From positions 33,622,558 to 33,686,557 of the forward strand of contig CM043946.1 in NCBI GenBank assembly GCA_014529385.2: a stretch of 64,000 nucleotides of DNA, written 5' to 3'. The translations under genes and the position numbers were made by a program. The notes under the pieces were generated by a model that was given only the letters and a program-made list of their open reading frames with translations, did no database searches and had not been told where the DNA came from. Source of the DNA: Adiantum capillus-veneris (Eukaryota > Streptophyta > Polypodiopsida > Polypodiales > Pteridaceae). Shown here piece by piece: positions 57,751 through 64,000 of this stretch. Positions within the stretch are counted from its first letter, which is position 1, and each line of letters opens with the position of its first letter.

Positions 57751-59743
57751 CCACATTCGTTTTGGCTTGAGGCTATCATGTGTTCTACTTATGTACTTAA
57801 TATGTGTCCTACCAAAGCCTTATAGTGTACGACTCCTTATGAAGGATGGCATGATAAGAAACCATCTATTGATCACATGCACATTCTTGGTTGTTTACCT
57901 TATTCTTTGGTGCCACAAAAGTAGTGCAAAAAATTGGATGATAAGGATGTCAAATGAATTTTACTTTTTTTATAGCCCTAAAACAAAAGGTTACAAAGTT
58001 ATATCATCTGTTAACAAAACATATCTTGGTTTCACTAGATGTTGTATTTGTGAAGGCTTTTGTTCAGCCTTTATTATCATTTACCAGAGGAAAAATGTAA
58101 GGTCATAGGAAATTTATGACACTTTGTTGCCTTTTTTAATGGTGGAAACTTGAATGTAAGTTCCAATGAGGCAAACCCATAGCCTATGGGGGGCTTTTGA
58201 AAATGTTATAGATCCGCCTATTACTGATGCACATATACATGCCGTACTTGATGTGGAAAGGGTTGAGAATGAAAAGGCTAGGAGTATGCCAAACTGGCAA
58301 GTGCATACTTTGTATGTCAATAAATTGGGTGCACCTATGTCTAGTTATACTCGTTCAGGCTCTTTCCATGCATCAGACTTATATACTTTGGTTGTTTGTA
58401 GCTTATGTGATGAAGAAGAACCTCTTTCTTTTGATGAAGCACGAAATTAAAAAATTGGATGGTTGCAACGAAATTAGAATATGAGGCACTTATAGAAAAT
58501 GAAACATGGAATTTATGTGATTTGTCTCCTAGCAAAAATCCATTGGTACAAAGTGGGCTTACAAGCTGAAACATAAGTCAAATGGTGAGGTTGATCGCTA
58601 TAAGACTAGACTTGTTTTGCAAAAGGTTATGCACAACAAAAAGGCATTGACTATGAAGAGCCTTTTTCTCCCACTTTTCATATGACGAATACTAGATTTC
58701 TATATGCATTGGTAGCTTACTTTGGATGGAATGTAACATCAGTCAGACATTGTTATCGCTTTCTTGAATGGTGATATATTTGAGGAAGTATATGTAGTGC
58801 AGCCTCGTGGTTTTTTCAAGAAAGGACAAGAAAGAAAGTGTGAAAATGTAAGAAATATTTATATGGATTGAAGTAGTCTCCGTGTACTTAATATGAGGAA
58901 GCTAACACTCATTTGGTTAAACAAGGTTTTTGTAACAATCCAACCGAAAGCCCTTTGTATGTAAAATTTGAGAGTGATGTATATCTCATTGTCATTTTGT
59001 ATGTAGATGATTTGTTGTTTAGTGGTCCAAACGAGACACAAATTGCTGAATTCAAGGTTAAATTAAATGCTAACTTTCAAAATGAAATACTTGGGAATTT
59101 TGCATCATTACTTTGGCATATAGTTTAAGCAGTATGATGGAGGTATTGCTTTATGTCAAGTAAGATACATAGAGACCTTCCTATGTAAGTTTGGACTTGA
59201 GGACTACAAACCTACTGCTACTCCAATGAAAACTGGTTTAAAATTGAGTCTGCATGATGTTAGAGATCTTGTAGATGTCACTCTTTGCTGGATACCATAT
59301 TTATGTATGCAATACAAGGCTAGATATTCAATTTGCAATCTCACAAGCTGACAAACTTATGCATAGCCCATGGTCTAAGCATTGGTAGAAGAATCTTTCA
59401 CTACTTGAGTGGCTCTTTACCCCTTGGGTTATTTTATCAAAAGGGGGCATCATTATGGCTAGATTTGCAAGCTTTTTTGGACTCAAATTGGACTAGTTGT
59501 TATGACATAGGAGTGTCCACAAGTGGTTTTTGTTCTGTGCTTGACACTCATGCATATCATGGTTGAATAAGAAGTAACCTATTGTGGTCACTTCTAGTTG
59601 TGAAGTTAGACAAGAAAAATTGAAGCTTTTTGTAAAGTTTTGGGCTTGTTTCCCTTTGTGGATTGGTCATGTCCTTAGGGCATAGCACTTCCCTATACAC
59701 TATGTGCTAGATCTCATTAACTACATCACTCCTAAAGGGGATT
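57751..59743 (+). pseudogene. Ty1/copia pol, RT and RNase H part (second half of the split copia element)
   Basis: It starts PHSFWLEAIMCSTYVLNMCP, directly continuing the copia frame that stopped at 15808. It goes on KPSIDHMHILGCLPYSLVPQ, RT boxes (a SPTFHMTNTRFLYALVAY-like stretch, FLNGDIFEEVYVVQP), VILYVDDLLFSGPNETQIAE and the RNase H-type end FLDSNWTSCYDIGVSTSGF. LYVDDLLF is the active site with both aspartates kept. Stops (several TAG/TGA) and small frame changes occur throughout, and the RNase H end near 59570-59690 is heavily changed. Confidence 0.85.
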
Positions 59744-59760
59744 TGTTACCATATATGCGG
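59731..59760 (+). promoter_or_regulatory. Polypurine tract and start of the copia 3' LTR
   Basis: AAAGGGGATT (59734-59743) is a typical copia polypurine tract, and TGTTACCATATATGCGG begins at 59744. The LTR's right end was not found, and its partner on the left is outside what I can recognise. Confidence 0.6.
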
Positions 59761-60456
59761 TAGTGATGTGTGTGAACACACACTTAGGACCGTTGGGGAA
59801 CTTTTTCCCTCAATAGGAGATTTTTTCCTTGTGCATTGTATATGCTCCCATCATTCTAGGGATAACTTATCTTTCGGTTTGTGCACTAAGCAATACACTC
59901 TCTGTTGTGTGCCTTGAGCTTCTTCATTTTCTCCAAGTTATGTGTGCATCCTTGACACTCTAATTCCAAAAATTTGTAGGACTGACTAAGAGGACTAGGA
60001 CATCTAATCTAATGGTCTCAAGCCATCCAAAGAATATGTACTCACAAAAATGATACTAGAATCTACTTCTGATTTTAATAGGTCAAAATCATCATTTAAG
60101 ACTCCCTATGGATTGGAAATGAAGAGAACTAGACTATGCAACCAATTGTTGGTCAGTCTAATACCTAAATCTCAAGATATGGCATCTAACAGCTTATAGA
60201 TGTTTGTTAACATTCTACCCCTCCTAGGCCATGATGTCATCCTATAACATGCTCTCACATGGCAAGAGCCAATGGTTTGGGCTGCATGCTCTATTTCTCC
60301 TCTAGATTTTCTCAAAGGCATCTTGATATTTGATGTGGAGCTTCTTATCTCTCTCTAACATAATCTCTTTCATGATAAGATTCTATATTTCTATGGTTGA
60401 GTAAGCTACAAATTTGGCATTGAGCTTTTTCAATATTGACCCCAATAATCCTATCC
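59760..60456. other. Probable copia LTR and flank, no gene seen
   Basis: This is AT-rich sequence after the putative LTR start, with no open frame of note. A short inverted pair GTGTGTGAACACACAC lies near 59768-59783. Confidence 0.5.
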
Positions 60457-60995
60457 TCAATGTAAAAAGTCATATGTAGAAGGACTCTTCAAAAATTTGC
60501 ATGAAAGAGGAGGGTAGGACCACGACCCTAGCATAAAACCCATAAATGATTCCATATGTTGGCTGCCTTGAGAAGACATGTCACTAACCCTTCTTGCCTT
60601 CAAGGAAGGAAATCCATGGTGCATTTGCCTTAATCTTGAATCCACACTACCATGGGAAGCTTAACACATGAGTCTAGCCAAAGTAACATCTTGCATATAC
60701 ACAAGCAATCCTTTCCAAGGCAAATAGGTTGTACAAGGTCACTACCCTTACACATGTGCCACAACCCATCAAAATCACTTCATAATCCAAAATCATGAAC
60801 CATAATCCAATCCTCATCCCATGGGTGAGCACTCCACCCTATTCTGGGTGATGCACATCCATCCTGCAAAACCACTTTAGTACATAACATGGTTGCAAAT
60901 AGTTCGGCATCACATCCATAACCCAAAAAACATTTCAAGAGCCACACTGGCTTTGGAAACCAAAAATCACAACCAAAATTATAAGGGATATCCAA
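60457..60995 (-). pseudogene. Weak unidentified minus-strand coding remnant
   Basis: The frame 60995-60780 reads FGCDFWFPKPVWLLKCFLGY and DGCASPRIGWSAHPWDEDWI; the frame 60645-60457 reads QMHHGFPSLKARRVSDMSSQ. The composition, with evenly spaced Trp, Cys and Gly, looks like protein rather than noise, but I recognise no family, and between the two frames there are stops. It may be part of an old element that lies under the copia element. Confidence 0.25.
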
Positions 60996-61339
60996 CCCTT
61001 GACCAATAACTATATTCCTTAATCAACTCCCACACTTGGAGCTTTGATTGTACACACTGCAATCAACTGGGTTAACACACATGGCCCTTAAAGATCAAAT
61101 TCTTATGCATACAAAGAAGTCCAACCAGCAACCAAACATAATCACAAATCATCATTTCAAAAGTTTTTAATCATACATAAATGATGTACCATGACCCGAC
61201 CTCACGCCCCTTGCACATAGAGCAGTACACATATGCACATGAGATATCCTGTGCATGTCTGTTGCACGTGTCAATGCAAGGGACTTGCCGATACACTGTG
61301 TGCAAGCCACAAATGGCTACAAGCACACAACTAGACTAA

Positions 61340-61486
61340 TCTAGCAAGCTCAAGAGAGCAAGGCTGTGTCACTCACCGCCCTACGCTCACCTTCGTGGAG
61401 GATTCCTTGTAGCGAAGAAGAAGGAGTCGCCGCTTCACCGCGCTCAACCGCTTCACCGCCACCGTTTCGTCGTCGCAATGCTCGAT

Positions 61487-61519
<33 letters not shown>

Positions 61520-61840
61520 TCTCTCTCTCTCTCATGCATACACACACACAAGGAGATGAAGAAGAAGAAGATGGAGATGGAGCAAGAGCACTCTTCAATT
61601 GCACAAATGAGAGAATGAATGATTTTTAGGTTTAGGTGACTTCTATATGAGCTCACCCCATTCACACTTGGGCGCCCATACTTAGACAAATAACCCTTGA
61701 ATGTTCCTGTTAGAGTGCACCTCTCATTGGCGATCACTCTTACCCTTTTCCTATTGGACCGAAAAGCCCGGTACCTGACTCTACCAAATAAATAATACAG
61801 CGTCTATCGTAGGTGATAGGAATGTGCGTGAGGGTTAACA
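61340..61840 (-). repeat. 3' LTR (inner end) of a minus-strand gypsy element
   Basis: On the minus strand an LTR-like start TGTTAACCCTCACGC begins at 61840 directly after a purine tract. The LTR's outer end is not visible; it lies somewhere left of 61340. It contains (CA)n at about 61488-61516 and (CT)n at about 61517-61533, plus a short (CA)n near 61540-61550. Confidence 0.5.
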
Positions 61841-61850
61841 TGCCCCCCTT
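61841..61850 (-). promoter_or_regulatory. Polypurine tract of the right-end gypsy element
   Basis: The minus strand reads AAGGGGGGCA just before TGTTAACC. Upstream of it the frame SSEDGIYIRKGG resembles the C-terminal end that many plant gypsy pol proteins show right before the polypurine tract. Confidence 0.6.
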
Positions 61851-63721
61851 CCTGATGTAGATTCCGTCCTCGGAAGCTATTGAGTTGAAGCTTGTTCATC
61901 GAGGTGGAAGAGCCATTGAGATCAGTGTCCTTAGCCTTCTTTAGTCACTGCAAAATCAAACAACATTGGCACAATAATTGCATTGTTATATACAATTAAA
62001 AATCATATGCAATTGTAGATAGACAGTTTGATTGGTAACAAGATTTTAAACCATTTGTCAGTAATAACCATTAAATTATAATATAATTCAATGCATAAAC
62101 AATTGTAAAGGTTAAAAACTAAACAAGTCCAGGGTCGTTGATTTAAAGGTTAGAAGACACTAGAGATCAACTATTAATACCATGGGCAAGATTCTCTGGT
62201 CAATTAAGTTGTTTAATCTCGAGAGCCAAGTATTTCATGTTCGAAGGCTGACCCAAAGGCTTCACCTAGAAGACCTCATAGTTAAGCTACGATAAAAGGA
62301 ATTGCTCATGAAATCATCGCCTGACTTATTTCCTTTTCTTTGACCCCCCAAAAGTCTTTTCTCATTGATTTACTTTTGATGTATGTGCTTATTGTGCTTA
62401 AGAAACACCTTTTTGTGTTGCTAATCGTGCTTGATTTGAAGAGTGAATGAGAGAAAGATTCCATCAAGGTCCAAATCCTAACACAGCAATCGTTCCTGTA
62501 CACACTATGAAACACAAACAATACCTCTAGGAGGCACATCAGTGGGAAGAAAGAACTTTGCTAATCACTAAACTCTAAAACAAAAACACTCCTATTGTAC
62601 TAATCCTACCTACCCTCCATCACTCGAGTGATGAGGATCAAAGGTGTTTGATGACATAGGTTTTTGTTTCAGTGTACCGGATGTGAATGTGTAGGTCTGG
62701 GTCAATGTTTTGACTTTTATTGTGCACACTCATTTGCTAATTGCTCTTGCTCTTTACTATTTTTTGTTTTTTGTGAGTATAAGGATTTATATATACATTC
62801 CCTAAGATTGAAAAGCTCAAGGGTCAGGGAAAGAAGGGTAAGAGGGAAATAAATCAATAGGCTAATGTGAATGAAGACTTGCCCCCTTCCTTGGGTAGGT
62901 CATACTGTTTGAAATGTGCTCGTCACCCTTTGAAACCAATTGTTCAAATTTTGGTAAAAGGTGAGGACTTTTGCCAGTAGTTTTCTATTACCTTAGGTGC
63001 CTCATCAAGTTGCAAGGGTTGTAAGGTACTCTCCCATGATCGAACTTGAAGTGGTTCATCAGGTGATGCTTGAACACTGGGAGGCGTGGATTTATTTGTA
63101 GCTTCATGGAGGTCCACTATTGTAGGTGGAGGATGTGGAGAAGCTTTTACCTCTATGGATGCATTACATGAGGAGCTAGAAGCCTTATGGGACTCCCCCT
63201 TCCTGAGCTAGGTGGAACCAATAGTTCTGTCTTTAGTACCCAAACTAGCTTTGGAGCGGGTGTGTAGCATTCTGTGATTTTTTTCTTTCCGTGATCATCA
63301 ATTTATTTTGGAGCTACAGGATTGGGCGCACATGGGTCAGGTAACAGGTAAGAACACAATCTATGTTTTGGCACCTAGATTTGATAGTTTCCTTGATAGT
63401 AGTTTTGGGCTTCCAATAGTCGTTTAGGAATCCACCGCCACATTTCCTTACATTTTTTGGGGCGAGTGGGACGTCTCTTACCAGACTTCTATCTTTGAGC
63501 ACTAGCTATGGTCGCTAAAGAAGCTTTAGGGACCCACTTGTATTTTTTCTTTGTTATATTAGGATGGTTTTCTTCAAAAGCTATATGCATTCTTCCTATC
63601 ATATTTAAAGGTACGAGTGGTGGCATTTCATCCCTCTCAGGTGTTACCTAGGTCGTCCCCCTATTTCCCCAAGTGTCTATAGTTGCTGCTAGGTGGACCC
63701 AATCCACATTGTCAGACTCAG
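61851..63721 (-). pseudogene. Decayed interior of the right-end gypsy element, no RT or integrase
   Basis: Apart from the SSEDGIYIRKGG end and a basic stretch PLAPKNVRKCGGGFLNDYWK (63502-63314), no conserved pol box is readable on the minus strand. The distance from protease (63722) to polypurine tract is only about 1.9 kb, too short for RT, RNase H and integrase, so they are deleted or were never present. The open frames on the plus strand (62664-62852) look accidental. Confidence 0.5.
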
Positions 63722-63994
63722 TCATCCCAGGTAGAACCTCCATATAAGGAGATCTTCCCCAACATCAGTGTCCGCTTTACATGTGTAGCAATACTGCAAT
63801 GGGGCTGAATGAACTGTGGTGTTAGATCTATGATCATTTATAAACCTGTTTCCTAGAGGATGTGCTCGACCACTTACCAGATCCACTCGAATGACAAAAC
63901 CTTGGAACTGTAAGTGGACATGGTTTTTAGACCAGTCATGCACCATTTTTGCTTCCCTCATGAAAGGACATCCTAAGATCATCTCAGATGCCAT
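63722..63994 (-). pseudogene. Gypsy aspartic protease remnant at the right edge
   Basis: The frame begins MASEMILGCPFMREAKMVHD and continues WSKNHVHLQFQGFVIRVDLV. The ILGCPFMREAKMVHDW box corresponds to the ILGRPWLRxxxxxxDW end of plant gypsy proteases. The catalytic D-S/T-G would lie beyond the window edge. The downstream part (HSAPLQYCYTCKADTDVGED) is not conserved. Confidence 0.6.
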
Positions 63995-64000
63995 AGTGTG

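Noticed and set aside
59768-59783. GTGTGTGAACACACAC as a palindromic operator
   Set aside because: It is a short dinucleotide-like inverted repeat of a kind frequent in such sequence, with no supporting context.

Overview
The window reads as nuclear DNA of a land plant with a large, repeat-filled genome. Support for this comes from nested LTR retrotransposons of the plant Ty3/gypsy and Ty1/copia classes, plant-type initiator-Met primer-binding sites, long (GA)n/(CT)n tracts and almost no intact host genes. A seed-free vascular plant such as a fern is my guess, based on the general look of the repeats and of the split gene at the left end; the window does not prove it. No organelle genes, rRNA genes or CRISPR are visible.

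Left part (1-15,235). A multi-exon gene for an unnamed transposase-like protein family lies on the minus strand (263-4,372). It has good GT-AG introns but two in-frame TAG stops and two frameshifts, so I call it a pseudogene. Its first intron carries a ~174-bp tandem satellite. Next comes an old minus-strand gypsy gag region (12,217 down to 4,747), cut in two by a complete 5.9-kb LTR element (4,913-10,854, target duplication GGGAG). That element has no gag or pol and is a large non-autonomous derivative. A diverged ~280-bp tandem array with a palindromic core follows (about 12,480-13,760).

Central stack (15,236-59,743). A Ty1/copia pol gene is cut between 15,808 and 57,746 by one insertion flanked by CTTTA. 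This 41.9-kb insertion is a plus-strand Ty3/gypsy element with gag, protease, RT, RNase H and integrase, plus an extra coding region after pol. It has itself been filled with other elements: a 3.4-kb small-LTR element (21,570-24,998, duplication CACAT); a minus-strand chromodomain gypsy element (26,536-42,818, duplication ATCAA); and another minus-strand gypsy element (about 47,771-56,906). The chromodomain element in turn carries a 1.3-kb DNA transposon with CACTA-type ends in one LTR (26,667-27,990) and a 6.5-kb gag-only LTR element with a second, membrane-segment ORF inside its RNase H gene (31,351-37,823). The nesting order gives a relative history: copia first, then the plus-strand gypsy, then the chromodomain element, then the gag-only element and the DNA transposon.

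Right part (59,744-64,000). The copia element ends with a polypurine tract and an LTR start. A weak unidentified minus-strand coding remnant follows. Last is the 3' end of another minus-strand gypsy element, with a protease remnant but no RT or integrase before its polypurine tract and LTR.

Most coding remnants are broken, often by TAG codons. The most intact non-host coding sequence is the gag of the gag-only element, interrupted by a single TAG.
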